Shown piece by piece: positions 15,101 through 24,057 of a stretch of DNA of 64,000 bases. The DNA is taken from positions 872,409-936,408 of the forward strand of contig NZ_CYUJ01000003.1 in NCBI RefSeq assembly GCF_001299475.1. Reading direction: 5' to 3'. Position 1 is the first letter of the stretch; the number at the start of each line of letters is the position of its first letter. A program made the translations under genes and the position numbers. The notes under the pieces are model-generated. The model was not told the DNA's origin, ran no database searches, and saw nothing but the letters and a program-made list of their open reading frames with translations. Source of the stretch: Neofamilia massiliensis (GTDB taxonomy: Bacteria > Bacillota > Clostridia > Tissierellales > Peptoniphilaceae).

Positions 15101-16315
15101 TTATTTGTGGTTTTTGCCGTGGTTTTCTACAATTTTTACAATTAATTCTGAGGCCTTTCTCATATAGTCTGTTGGCACAAATTCGTATCTTCCGTGGAAG
15201 TTCATACCTCCTGCAAAGATGTTTGGTGTTGGTAGACCCATAAAGGAAAGTCTGGCTCCGTCTGTGCCTCCTCTTATGGCTTGGATCTTTGGCTCAATGT
15301 CTAAATCTTCCATTGATTTTTTTGCCAGTTCTACTATTTCCATGTGGCCTTCAATTTTTTCTCTCATATTGTAGTAGGAATCTTTTACTTGAACTTCAAC
15401 CCTGCCTGGGTATTTTTTATTTAAAAAGTCTCCAACTTCACTAAAGAGCTTTTTCTTCTCTTCAAACTTATCCCTTGAGTGGTCACGGATTATAAAGGCC
15501 ATAGTAGTTTCTTCTACTGTTCCAGAAATATCTGTTAGGTGGAAGAAGCCTTCATACTTTTCAGTGTATTCTGGCCTTTGGTCTGCTGGCAACATGGCAT
15601 CAAATTCCATGGCGATTTTTTGGGAGTTTACCATGGTGTTTTTTGAAGATCCTGGGTGGACGTTTTTCCCTTGGATGGAAACTTTTCCTGAAGCTGCATT
15701 AAAGTTTTCAAATTCTAATTCGCCAATAGGGCCGCCGTCAAGGGTATAGGCAAAGTCTGCACCAAAGCCTTTGACGTCAAAAAGATCTGCCCCTCTGCCG
15801 ATTTCTTCGTCTGGAGTAAAGGCAACTTTTATGTCTCCTCTTTCAATTTCTGGATGGGCCACTAAATAGGCACAGGCATCTAGGATTTCGGCAACGCCTG
15901 CCTTGTCGTCAGCTCCTAAAAGAGTTGTACCGTCTGTTGTAATTAATTCCATGCCAACAAAGTCTTTTATAAATGGAAATTCACTTTCTTTAATAGAAAA
16001 TTCGTCATTTAATTTTATGTCCCCACCTTGATAGGTAAAAATTTGTGGGTTTACGCATTTGCCGTCCATATCAGGTGAAGTGTCCATGTGGGCAACAAAG
16101 CCAATTACTGGCAGTCCCTTAAGATTTCCTTCTAAAGTTCCGTAGACATAGCCATTGTCGTCTTGGAAGACGTCTGTAAGGCCAATTTCTTTCATATCTG
16201 CTACTAAGATCTTTCCTAGCTCAAGTTGGCCAGGTGTTGATGGACAAGTTTCGCTGGTCTCATCTGACTTAGTATCAATAGCAATGTATTTTAAAAATCT
16301 TTCAACAATATCCAT
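15101..16315 (-). CDS. pepT: Peptidase T (tripeptide aminopeptidase, M20B)
   Basis: 404 residues, the normal length. Metal ligands are visible in GFVAHMDTSPDMDG, LGADDKAGVAEI and the catalytic acid in FTPDEEIGRGAD; the lid domain follows and AGGMNFHGRYEFVP near the end gives the last His. The enzyme removes N-terminal residues from tripeptides in the cytosol using zinc. SD GGAGG is well placed. It stands alone between GtrA genes and the XRE gene. Agrees with peptide or amino acid fermentation. Confidence 0.96.
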   Translation of the reverse strand: MDIVERFLKYIAIDTKSDETSETCPSTPGQLELGKILVADMKEIGLTDVFQDDNGYVYGTLEGNLKGLPVIGFVAHMDTSPDMDGKCVNPQIFTYQGGDIKLNDEFSIKESEFPFIKDFVGMELITTDGTTLLGADDKAGVAEILDACAYLVAHPEIERGDIKVAFTPDEEIGRGADLFDVKGFGADFAYTLDGGPIGELEFENFNAASGKVSIQGKNVHPGSSKNTMVNSQKIAMEFDAMLPADQRPEYTEKYEGFFHLTDISGTVEETTMAFIIRDHSRDKFEEKKKLFSEVGDFLNKKYPGRVEVQVKDSYYNMREKIEGHMEIVELAKKSMEDLDIEPKIQAIRGGTDGARLSFMGLPTPNIFAGGMNFHGRYEFVPTDYMRKASELIVKIVENHGKNHK

Positions 16316-16438
16316 AAAAAACCTCCTTGTTTATAAAATTATTATAGCACAAGAGATGAAGTTTTTAAGGTTATTTATTTTTATCTTAGGCCAATTAATG
16401 TTATAATTATAGTATAATTATTGAAAAATGGTGGTATT

Positions 16439-17086
16439 ATGAAATTTTCTAAAAGACTTTACATATTGAGAAAGGAAAAAAACCTGTCCCAAGTAGACCT
16501 GGCAGAGGAAATTAAGGTTTCAGCATCGTCAATTTCTCTTTGGGAGGCAGGCAAGGTCATTCCAGAAGCTGAAAAAATCTTGCACCTGGCAAATTTTTTT
16601 AATGTATCTACTGACTACCTCCTAGGGTCTTCCAACTTTATTAAACAAAAGTCAATAATAACCCAGACTTCACTTTTAAATATAGACAAGATAGTTTCTA
16701 TTCCAATTTTTGACAAGATTTTAGTAGACGAAAATGTTGTAATCGACAAAAATACAGTTGGGTCCCTAGACCTAATTATGTCTTGTGACAAGACTGAAAA
16801 CGACTATTTTGCCATGAAAATAACTGACGATTATCTATTTCCATCTATTAATAAAGGGGACATTTTAATTTGTAAAAATACCGAAAAAGCCAAGGATGGG
16901 GACCTGGTTTTAGTTTACATTGGCAACCACACAAGCGTCTTTGGCTACTACAAAAATACTCCAGAAGGGATTATTATATCTGGCCCTAGAAGTATAAACC
17001 AGCCCTTGTATTTTTCTAAGGCCGACCTTGAAGAGAAAAATATTAGGATTCTAGCCAAGGCAGTAGAACTGCGCAGGTTTTTATAA
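16439..17086 (+). CDS. XRE-type repressor with S24/LexA-like C-terminal domain, catalytic residues altered
   Basis: 215 residues from the ATG at 16439 (SD-like GGTGG); the in-frame ATG 18 bases earlier is weaker. Residues 1-65 form an XRE helix-turn-helix (LSQVDLAEEIKVSASSISLWEAG). Residues about 100-210 resemble peptidase S24 (YLFPSINKGDILIC, GDLVLVYIG). In LexA-type proteins the nucleophile lies in GDSM; here the matching place reads DDYL, and the Lys position reads Gly/Tyr (VFGYYK). Self-cleavage is therefore doubtful. It may sense a ligand or partner instead. Not linked to phage genes. Confidence 0.85.
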   Translation: MKFSKRLYILRKEKNLSQVDLAEEIKVSASSISLWEAGKVIPEAEKILHLANFFNVSTDYLLGSSNFIKQKSIITQTSLLNIDKIVSIPIFDKILVDENVVIDKNTVGSLDLIMSCDKTENDYFAMKITDDYLFPSINKGDILICKNTEKAKDGDLVLVYIGNHTSVFGYYKNTPEGIIISGPRSINQPLYFSKADLEEKNIRILAKAVELRRFL

Positions 17087-17103
17087 AATATAAGCAAGCA
17101 AAA

Positions 17104-17137
17104 AGAGATAAGGAAGTTTTTCCCTATCTCTATTTTT
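17104..17137 (+). terminator. Convergent terminator between XRE/S24 and flippase-like genes
   Basis: AGAGATAAGGAA pairs with TTCCCTATCTCT, followed by ATTTTT on the plus strand; on the minus strand the stem is followed by a shorter T-run. Confidence 0.75.
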
Positions 17138-17143
17138 ATAGCT

Positions 17144-18190
17144 TTATTTACTTGTAAGTCTCTTTTCAACTGGCTGGGCCTTTGAAAAAAATGTGACTAG
17201 GCAGCCGATTATAATAAAGAGATAATAGGAGACTCCTCTAGTTAAAAGCATTGCAGCTGGAAGAATTTCTCCTGGATAGATCCTTGTAAAAATATTTAAA
17301 AATCCTGCTTCTGCCAGGCCAACTCCTCCTGGAAGTGGGAGCGACTCAAAGGTCATAGTAAAAACTCCCTGGTAGGCTATCATTTGAAAAAATCCTAGGT
17401 TACCTATGCCAAAGGCCTTTAAAATCCAATAGGACATAGAATAATAAAGACCTAGGTGGATTATTACAAGGGGAAAGAGTTTTAAAACTGCCAGCTTGTT
17501 AGCCTTGATCCAAGCTGCCCCTTCCTTGTATTCGTCTAGGACCTTGGAGACTTTTTTCTTAAAAGCATCTAGCTTTTTATAGTTAAAAAATTCTAAGACC
17601 TTAAAAATTCCACTGAAAAGTTTGTAGACCAGGGACTTAGAAAAAATTAAAAAGAAAAAACCTATGGCAAGAATTACTTGAACACAAATGCCAAAGACAA
17701 AGAGCCTGTAAAAGACAGGACTGTGGCCTAGAATTTCTTTAATTCTGCCAAAGCCTGTTAAAAAGACTACAAAAACAACTGCCAAATGGTAAAAGCCGTT
17801 AAAAATTAGCATGGTCAAAGACGAGTCGCCAAGGGCAATGCCATCTCTCTTCATAAAGTAGATTTCTGCAGGCTGGCCACCTGATGCACCTGGAGTAATT
17901 TGGGAAAAAAAGTAGTCTATAAGGGTGTACTTGTAAGTAGCCTTGGAAGAAACTGAGTAGCCAAGAGAATAAAGCAGCTTTTTTATGACAAAGGCTTGGA
18001 CAAAGAAAAATGCCAGCATAGTAAAAAAAGCCAAGAGAAGGTAAATTTTATTTACCCGGCCTAAAATCCTAGGCAGGTTTTTTATATCCTCAAGGTCAAT
18101 GGCAAAATAAAAAGTTAGGCCAAGGACTGCCAGAATAAATATTAAGTTTTTCCAGTATTTTTTTAAATAAGATGAAGAATCCTTACTTAT
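17144..18190 (-). CDS. UPF0104/LPG-synthase-like integral membrane protein (probable flippase), apparent AUA start
   Basis: The conserved part is a multi-span membrane protein with the family signature TPGASGGQPAE and PLPGGVGLAEAGF, as in AglD/MprF N-terminal domains. The nearest ATG/TTG starts would remove the first membrane helix. The frame is open upstream and encodes SKDSSSYLKKYWKN then a hydrophobic segment, giving about 348 residues, close to family length. The only start with a ribosome site is ATA at 18188-18190, with GTGAGG (18199-18204) eight bases upstream overlapping the stop of the deacetylase gene. Last gene of a three-gene glycolipid operon; likely moves a lipid or lipid-linked sugar. 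Confidence 0.78.
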   Translation of the reverse strand: MSKDSSSYLKKYWKNLIFILAVLGLTFYFAIDLEDIKNLPRILGRVNKIYLLLAFFTMLAFFFVQAFVIKKLLYSLGYSVSSKATYKYTLIDYFFSQITPGASGGQPAEIYFMKRDGIALGDSSLTMLIFNGFYHLAVVFVVFLTGFGRIKEILGHSPVFYRLFVFGICVQVILAIGFFFLIFSKSLVYKLFSGIFKVLEFFNYKKLDAFKKKVSKVLDEYKEGAAWIKANKLAVLKLFPLVIIHLGLYYSMSYWILKAFGIGNLGFFQMIAYQGVFTMTFESLPLPGGVGLAEAGFLNIFTRIYPGEILPAAMLLTRGVSYYLFIIIGCLVTFFSKAQPVEKRLTSK

Positions 18191-18200
18191 GACAAAAACC

Positions 18201-18842
18201 TCACTTTTTAAAATATTCTTCTAGGGCCCTGATGGTATTTTTTGGAGCCTGAGATTTTGAATTAATAGAGTGGTTAGAATCGTGAAGGCAAACTAGGCCG
18301 CCTTTTTTCTTTTCTTTTTCTAAATCACCATAAATTTTTTCCCAAGCCAGGTCTTCCTTCCAGTCTCCTGGCAGGCAGGTCCAAAGTTTTAATTCTAAAT
18401 TCCATTTTTTTATTAAATAGATCATGGAAAGATTGACCCAGCCATGAGGAGGCCTGTAGTAATTTGGCCTAAGGTCTTGGGCTTCGAAGACATCCAAGGC
18501 CGCCTTCATATCCTTGTAGGTTTTTATTGGGCCCCAAAGGGCAGGGTTAGAGTGCTTGTAACAGTGGAGGCCAAGATGATGGCCACTTGCTACTAATTCT
18601 TTAGTTAATTCTGGATAGGCCTGAACTTTTTCCCCAACTTGGAAAAAATATGCCTGTACACCATTTGCGTCTAAGATGTCTTTTATTTTTAAGGTATAAA
18701 GGGGATTTGGCCCATCGTCAAAGGACAAGGTTAGCTTGCCCTCTTCATGGTCTTCTACATAAATATACTTGTAATAAATTGTTGGTAGCAGGGAATAAAT
18801 TGTGTAGGCAAGGACAAGTCCTAGAAATATTTTTATGACCAT
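18201..18842 (-). CDS. Polysaccharide deacetylase family protein (NodB domain)
   Basis: 213 residues. One N-terminal membrane anchor (about 3-20), then the NodB fold: LTLSFDDGPN (catalytic Asp and metal Asp), GHHLGLHCYKH (metal His pair) and YRPPHGW (active-site Arg/His). It removes acetyl groups from glycans on the outer face, using zinc or a similar metal. Its ATG overlaps the stop of the glycosyltransferase gene (TAATG), so the two are translationally coupled. The setting suggests action on a glycolipid or wall polymer made by that enzyme (inference). Confidence 0.9.
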   Translation of the reverse strand: MVIKIFLGLVLAYTIYSLLPTIYYKYIYVEDHEEGKLTLSFDDGPNPLYTLKIKDILDANGVQAYFFQVGEKVQAYPELTKELVASGHHLGLHCYKHSNPALWGPIKTYKDMKAALDVFEAQDLRPNYYRPPHGWVNLSMIYLIKKWNLELKLWTCLPGDWKEDLAWEKIYGDLEKEKKKGGLVCLHDSNHSINSKSQAPKNTIRALEEYFKK

Positions 18843-19927
18843 TAAAGTGCGCCTCCCACAAGGTCGTTAATTATATAAGGATTAAGAGAAGCCTTGATTT
18901 TTCCCATATTGGCTGTCATGTCCCTTAAAAGATTGTCGTTTTTAAGAACTCCATAAATTAGGCCTAGGTCCTTTGTAGACTTAGACATCTTCGATGGAAG
19001 AACTATGCCAATTTCCTTGTTGGAAATGTAGTTGGCATTGGAAAGTTCTTGGTCCAAAAATGGCTTAAAGACTATCATTGGAGTTTGGCTCTCTATGGCT
19101 TCAAAGGTGGTAATGCCTCCTGCCTTGGTAATTAAAAGGTCTGAATGAGCCATAAGCCTGTCTATATCATCGACATATCCTAGGACATTTATAGCTGGAA
19201 ATTCTCTTTTTAGCTTTTTGTAGAGGCTTTTATTTTTTCCTGTTACAACTGTCAGTTTAACTGACGGAATATTAACTAGGCCCCTATAAAAGTCCATGTC
19301 ACGTGGAAGCATGCCTAGGCCTCCGCCCATTAAGAGAACTTGTTTTTCTTCAGAGTGATTTATGTGTTTGGCATTTTCAAATTTTTCTAAAACTGGAATG
19401 CCGCCAATTTTTATTTGGTCCTCAGAAACTCCCATTAGCCTTAGGTCCCTTTTTGTAGAAGAGTCAGCAACTATATAGCAGTCGGTGTTTGGGTTGACCC
19501 AGCCGTAGTGGGGCCTTAGGTCGGTAATCCAAGTAAGAAGGGGAATGTCTGACCTAGACTTTTCCTTATAATAGGACATTAACTCTGATGTAAAAGAGTA
19601 GGTGGAAATTACCAGGTCTGGTTTTTCCCTATCTATCATTTCAGGAAAGTCCCTTAGTAAGAGCCTAGATAAAAACTTTAGAGGGCCTTGTTTGTCAGAA
19701 GACCTTAAAACTTTTTTGTAAGCCAAGTTATAAAGGTAGTTGCCGTGGTTGACTATTAAGTTGTAGACCTTATAAAAATAAGGAACTGCCCAGGTAAATT
19801 GTTCTTCGTAAATATCTATGCAAGAAATTTCTGCATGAGGAAAAGCAGTTTTAATTTTTTCTTCAATGGCCGAGGCACATTTGTAATGGCCCATACCACA
19901 TTTTGCTGTTAGCATTAATATTTTCAT
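18842..19927 (-). CDS. MGDG synthase/UgtP-like glycosyltransferase (GT28)
   Basis: 361 residues. The N terminus MKILMLTAKCGMGHYKCASAI is the MGDG_synth domain hallmark, and the C-terminal half has the GT28 nucleotide-sugar site (LLITKAGGITTFEAIESQTP). Members add glucose or galactose to diacylglycerol on the inner membrane face, making anchors for lipoteichoic acid. First gene of the operon with the deacetylase and the flippase-like protein, which suggests a pathway that makes, moves and trims a glycolipid. SD AAGGTG precedes the ATG. Confidence 0.9.
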   Translation of the reverse strand: MKILMLTAKCGMGHYKCASAIEEKIKTAFPHAEISCIDIYEEQFTWAVPYFYKVYNLIVNHGNYLYNLAYKKVLRSSDKQGPLKFLSRLLLRDFPEMIDREKPDLVISTYSFTSELMSYYKEKSRSDIPLLTWITDLRPHYGWVNPNTDCYIVADSSTKRDLRLMGVSEDQIKIGGIPVLEKFENAKHINHSEEKQVLLMGGGLGMLPRDMDFYRGLVNIPSVKLTVVTGKNKSLYKKLKREFPAINVLGYVDDIDRLMAHSDLLITKAGGITTFEAIESQTPMIVFKPFLDQELSNANYISNKEIGIVLPSKMSKSTKDLGLIYGVLKNDNLLRDMTANMGKIKASLNPYIINDLVGGAL

Positions 19928-20213
19928 AAGTCACCTTTATTTCTATTTTTCTTAAATTTCGTTTTCGTATTGCAATTATATACTTCTAGGTCAACAAAAG
20001 GTTTACAAGTGGTTACAAAGCTATAAGAAAAGAGTAAAAAATTTCTTAAGAAATTATAAAGATTTTGAGAAAAAAAGTAAAGGCCAAAATTTTCTAGAAA
20101 TTTGGTCACAAATTGACCGACTTTTTAAAATATGATAAATTTAAAGATATGAAATAAGTAGATTATTAATGGCTATAAAGACTATAAGATATAAATTTAA
20201 AAACGGGGGAGAC

Positions 20214-20966
20214 ATGGAATACAAATCCTTAGATGAATTTTTTAAAGACCACAATAAACTGGCCCTGGCCTTTTCTGGCGGAGTAGATTCGGCCTACCTA
20301 CTCTATGCAGGACTTGAGGCTGGAGCTGACATTAAGGCCTACTATGTAAAGTCAGACTTTCAAGCTGATTTTGAACTAGCAGATGCCAAAAGGCTGGCTG
20401 ATGAATTAAAGGCAAACATGGAAATAATTGAAATAGATGTGCTGGCAGAGGAGAATGTGAGATCAAACCCAGCTAAAAGATGTTACTACTGCAAAAACAA
20501 AATCTTTTCTACAATAATTGAAAGAGCCAAGGCAGATGGATACAGTGTTTTAGTTGACGGGACCAATGCCTCAGACTCCTATGACGATCGTCCAGGCATG
20601 AAGGCCCTAGAAGAATTAAAGGTCCTATCGCCACTAAGACTGGCAGGCCTTAGCAAAGACCAAATTAGAAAAAAATCCAAGGAAGCAGGACTTTTTACAT
20701 GGGACAAGGACTCTTATTCCTGTTTGGCAACTAGGATTCCAAGTGGAGAAGAAATAAGCAAGGCCAAACTTACAAAAGTTGAAGAGGCAGAAGATTTTCT
20801 CTTTAGTCTTGGCTTTAAAGACTTTAGGGCCAGACTAATAGATGGAACTTTTAAAATCCAAGTTAGGGAGAAAGACCTAGAAAAAATACTAGACCACAGG
20901 CTGGAAATTCTTGAGAAGTTAAAGACCCTAAGCCCAGTAGTAGTCTTAGATCTAGAGGTGAGATAA
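20214..20966 (+). CDS. larE: LarE: ATP-dependent sulfur transferase for nickel-pincer cofactor
   Basis: 250 residues from the ATG at 20214, chosen for its strong upstream GGGGGAG; an ATG 45 bases earlier lacks a site. The PP-loop SGGVDS is at 21-26. LarE converts two carboxylates of the cofactor precursor to thiocarboxylates. Three cysteines stand out: C90 and C93 (CYYC) and C170 (SCLATRIP). Single-Cys LarE proteins give up their own sulfur; three-Cys versions have been reported to use a [4Fe-4S] cluster, so this one may be catalytic (inference). It overlaps larB by one base. Confidence 0.92.
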   Translation: MEYKSLDEFFKDHNKLALAFSGGVDSAYLLYAGLEAGADIKAYYVKSDFQADFELADAKRLADELKANMEIIEIDVLAEENVRSNPAKRCYYCKNKIFSTIIERAKADGYSVLVDGTNASDSYDDRPGMKALEELKVLSPLRLAGLSKDQIRKKSKEAGLFTWDKDSYSCLATRIPSGEEISKAKLTKVEEAEDFLFSLGFKDFRARLIDGTFKIQVREKDLEKILDHRLEILEKLKTLSPVVVLDLEVR

Positions 20967-21712
20967 TGGATAGAAGACAAATGGAAGAATTTTTACTCCA
21001 GGTAAAATCTGGCGACCTTTCCATAGACCAGGCAGTTAATAAATTAAAAAAAGATCCCTTTGAAGACCTAGGCTTTGCTAAAGTTGACAGCCATAGGGCC
21101 TTGCGCCAAGGGGCAGGAGAAGTTATTTTCGGCCAGGGCAAGACCCCGGACCAAATTATAGAAATTTCCAAAAGCCTATTAAAGACCCAAGATGGAGTTT
21201 TAATAACCAGACTAAGCAAGGACAAGGCCGACTTAGTTAAAAAAGAAATCGACCTAAAATACTATGACCTAGCAGAACTTGGCCTTTATGGGCAGATGGC
21301 AGACCTAAAGACAGATGGGAAAATCCTAGTGGCAACTGGAGGGACCTCTGATATGAAGGTAGCAGAAGAGGCAGCTTTAACTGCAGAATTTTTAGGAAAT
21401 AAGGTCGTCAGACTTTATGATGTTGGAGTTGCAGGTATCCACAGGCTCCTTAGCCACATGGATGAAATTTCGGAAGCGCGGGTAATTATTGCCATAGCTG
21501 GCATGGAAGGAGCCTTGGCCTCTGTTATTGGCGGCCTTGCATCTTGTCCAGTTATTGCCGTGCCTACATCTATTGGCTACGGGGCAAACTTTTCTGGTTT
21601 AGCCGCTCTTCTTTCTATGTTAAATTCCTGTGCCTCAGGAGTTTCTGTAGTAAATATTGACAACGGCTTTGGGGCAGGCTACTTGGCCTCAATGATCAAC
21701 CAAATAAAATAA
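20966..21712 (+). CDS. larB: LarB: pyridinium-3,5-biscarboxylate mononucleotide synthase
   Basis: 248 residues. The N-terminal part (about 1-90) is the LarB-specific region, with VDSHRALRQGAGEVIFGQGKT cut here into its key pieces RALRQG and GEVIFG; the rest is a PurE-like carboxylase domain (VATGGTSDMKVAEEAA, GVAGIHRLL, AVPTSIGYG). The enzyme carboxylates and hydrolyses nicotinic acid adenine dinucleotide, the first step in nickel-pincer nucleotide synthesis. Stop and start overlap with larE; larC follows after 16 bases. Confidence 0.94.
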   Translation: MDRRQMEEFLLQVKSGDLSIDQAVNKLKKDPFEDLGFAKVDSHRALRQGAGEVIFGQGKTPDQIIEISKSLLKTQDGVLITRLSKDKADLVKKEIDLKYYDLAELGLYGQMADLKTDGKILVATGGTSDMKVAEEAALTAEFLGNKVVRLYDVGVAGIHRLLSHMDEISEARVIIAIAGMEGALASVIGGLASCPVIAVPTSIGYGANFSGLAALLSMLNSCASGVSVVNIDNGFGAGYLASMINQIK

Positions 21713-21728
21713 GGAGCAGGGGACAAAA

Positions 21729-22988
21729 ATGAAAACACTTTATTTAGATTTAAATATGGGCGCCAGTGGAGACATGTTAATGGGAGCCCTTTACGAACTT
21801 ATAGAAGACCAGGCTGGTTTTTTAGAAAAAATAAATTCTCTCAAAGACCTAGGAGTTGTAGTAAAGGCCAGACCTGATATCAAAGCAGGCATTGCTGGGA
21901 CAAAAATGGACGTCCTTATTCACGGCCATGAAGAAGAGTCTATTGACGTAGACATTAGAACTCATCACCACCACGACCACGATCACAATCACGATCACGA
22001 CCATGACCACGATCATCTTCACGGCCACCACCATCACTCAACTTTAGGATCAGTTAGCGAAATTATTAGGTCCATGGACTTAGACGAAAAAGTTAAAGCT
22101 GACGCCATTGGAGTTTATGAAATTCTTGCTCAGGCAGAAGCTCAGGCCCACAATATGCCAGTAGACCAGGTCCACTTCCACGAAGTTGGCAGCCTAGATG
22201 CCATTTACGATATAGTTGGAGTTTGTCTTTTAATAAACAGTCTAGGTTTAGATAAAATTTTGGCATCTCCAATCCATTTAGGATCAGGTTTTGTAAAGTG
22301 CGCCCACGGCCTAATGCCTGTGCCAGCACCAGCTACAGCAAATATCCTAAAGGGTCTTCCAGTTTACCAAGGGTCTATCCAAGGAGAACTTTGCACCCCA
22401 ACAGGGGCAGCCTTAGTAAAATACTTTGTAGACGGTTTTGGACCAATGCCTATGATGGAAATCGAAAAAATCGGCTACGGCATGGGGACCAAAAACTTTG
22501 AAGCAGCTAACGCCATTAGGGCCCTACTTGGTACCGGCGAAGATGAAAGTGATGGAGAAAAATTAGTCCAGCTAGAAACATCCCTTGACGATATAACAGG
22601 AGAAGAAGTTGGCTTCTTATACGAGGTTCTTTTTTCTAAAGGCGCCTTAGAAGTCTACAGCACAAATATTTTAATGAAAAAATCTAGACCAGGAATCCTA
22701 CTAACAGTTTTAGTTGAAGAAGACAAGAAGGACTTGATTTTAAGAGAAATTTTTAAACACAGCCCAACTATAGGAGTCAAAGAATTTGCCCTAAAAAGGC
22801 ACAAACTAGACAGACAAGAAGTCCTAGTAGAAACTAGTTTTGGCAGGGTTAGGAAAAAAGTTTCTAAGGGTTTTGGCACAGAAAAATTTAAATACGAATA
22901 CGAAGACCTAAGGGACTTAAGCTTAGAAAATGACCTGAGCCTTAAAGACCTGAGGGAAAAAATTCTAAGAGAAGACTTGGACAAATAG
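21729..22988 (+). CDS. larC: LarC: nickel insertion enzyme of the pincer cofactor, unsplit
   Basis: 419 residues in one frame. In Lactobacillus plantarum the protein is made from two frames by ribosomal frameshift; here the gene is continuous. MGASGDMLMGALYEL starts it. Residues 79-103 are almost pure His/Asp, a nickel-binding stretch typical of the family. VDQVHFHEVGSLDAI and CTPTGAALVKYF are further conserved blocks. LarC inserts Ni using CTP. No larA (lactate racemase) or nickel transporter is next to it, so the cofactor's client enzyme must be elsewhere. Confidence 0.95.
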   Translation: MKTLYLDLNMGASGDMLMGALYELIEDQAGFLEKINSLKDLGVVVKARPDIKAGIAGTKMDVLIHGHEEESIDVDIRTHHHHDHDHNHDHDHDHDHLHGHHHHSTLGSVSEIIRSMDLDEKVKADAIGVYEILAQAEAQAHNMPVDQVHFHEVGSLDAIYDIVGVCLLINSLGLDKILASPIHLGSGFVKCAHGLMPVPAPATANILKGLPVYQGSIQGELCTPTGAALVKYFVDGFGPMPMMEIEKIGYGMGTKNFEAANAIRALLGTGEDESDGEKLVQLETSLDDITGEEVGFLYEVLFSKGALEVYSTNILMKKSRPGILLTVLVEEDKKDLILREIFKHSPTIGVKEFALKRHKLDRQEVLVETSFGRVRKKVSKGFGTEKFKYEYEDLRDLSLENDLSLKDLREKILREDLDK

Positions 22989-23065
22989 TTTTATAAAAAT
23001 AAAGATGGTTATAAGATAAAATAGAAAAAAGACAAAGAATTTTGCCTTAAAAAGTGAGGAGAAAA

Positions 23066-23884
23066 ATGACAGAAAAATCTACAGATACAATAAGAAAAAA
23101 GACTGGACCTAACACAGCCTTTAGACTTGAAGCCAATAAAAAATCTAAAATAAAAAAAGTTATAGGAGTCCTTTCAGGAAAAGGTGGAGTTGGCAAGTCC
23201 CTAGTGACTTCATTATTTGCAGTTGAGCTTAGGAGACAGGGCCACAAGGTCGCAATTTTAGACGCAGACATTACAGGGCCATCAATTCCTAGGGCCTTTG
23301 GCGTCCACACCAAGGCTGTTGCCAACAAGGACGGGATTTTGCCAGTAAAAACTTCCACTGGCATAGAGCTAATGAGTATAAACCTACTTTTAAACAAGGA
23401 GACCGACCCAGTTGTTTGGAGGGGGCCAGTAATAGCCTCAACAGTAAAACAATTTTGGACAGATGTTATTTGGGAAGATGTTGATTATATGTTTGTTGAC
23501 ATGCCACCAGGAACAGGTGACGTTGCCCTAACAGTTTTTCAGTCCCTGCCTCTTGATGGAATAATTATAGTAACATCACCTCAAGACCTAGTTTCTATGA
23601 TTGTTCTAAAGGCAGTAAAAATGGCCAACATTATGAGAATACCAATTCTCGGCCTAGTAGAAAATATGTCCTACTTTACCTGCCCAGACAATGGAAAAAA
23701 CTACGAAATCTTTGGCAAGTCAAAAATAGACCAAATTGCCAAAGAGTTAGACTTAGATGTTTTAGCCAAACTTCCAATAGATCCTAACATTGCCGAGGCA
23801 GTAGATATGGGATCCATTGAACAAATTTACTTTGACGGCCTAGAAGACTGTGGCAAGAGGATTGTGGATAAAGTTAATAAGTAA
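23066..23884 (+). CDS. Mrp/NBP35-family P-loop ATPase, iron-sulfur carrier
   Basis: 272 residues from the ATG at 23066 (SD GAGGAG). The deviant Walker A reads LSGKGGVGKS (about residues 37-46), with the Mrp signature and VDMPPGTGDVALT. The family binds and transfers [4Fe-4S] clusters between CxxC motifs of two subunits. Here the site reads TCPDNGKNYEIFG, so the second Cys of the usual CPxCG is Asn. Cluster binding may be altered or use another ligand. Sits after the lar genes and before REP-like palindromes, 77 bases from larC. Confidence 0.9.
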   Translation: MTEKSTDTIRKKTGPNTAFRLEANKKSKIKKVIGVLSGKGGVGKSLVTSLFAVELRRQGHKVAILDADITGPSIPRAFGVHTKAVANKDGILPVKTSTGIELMSINLLLNKETDPVVWRGPVIASTVKQFWTDVIWEDVDYMFVDMPPGTGDVALTVFQSLPLDGIIIVTSPQDLVSMIVLKAVKMANIMRIPILGLVENMSYFTCPDNGKNYEIFGKSKIDQIAKELDLDVLAKLPIDPNIAEAVDMGSIEQIYFDGLEDCGKRIVDKVNK

Positions 23885-23904
23885 AATAAGAGATTAATCA
23901 ATTA

Positions 23905-24057
23905 GGGGACATTGCTTTAGCTGTGTCCCCGTTTTGTATATATCTCCATTTTTATTAATCAGGGACATTCTTTCAAGTTTGTCCCCGTTTTTCTTGGTGT
24001 GATATCAAGGGAAATTCTTTCTGTGTTATTAGGGGACATTCCTTCAGCTGTGTCCCC
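23905..24057. repeat. REP-like palindromes, cluster 2 (three copies)
   Basis: Copies at 23905-23930, 23962-23986 and 24032-24057. Each is an imperfect palindrome of about 26 bases, GGGGACA ... TGTCCCC, with variable centres, followed by GTTTT in every case. They share sequence with the copies near 13.2-13.3 kb. The 252-base gap between mrp and the fRMsr gene holds nothing else. No transposase of the REP-associated kind is seen in the window. Confidence 0.8.

Noticed and set aside
17144-18034. Start of the flippase-like gene at TTG 18034
   Set aside because: It cuts off the first membrane helix and lacks an SD; upstream in-frame sequence is clearly coding.
21849-22037. Minus-strand frame rich in Val/Met over larC
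   Set aside because: It is the antisense of the His/Asp-rich stretch.
23905-24057. CRISPR array
   Set aside because: Only three repeats, variable centres and unequal spacers; they match dispersed REP-like copies elsewhere.
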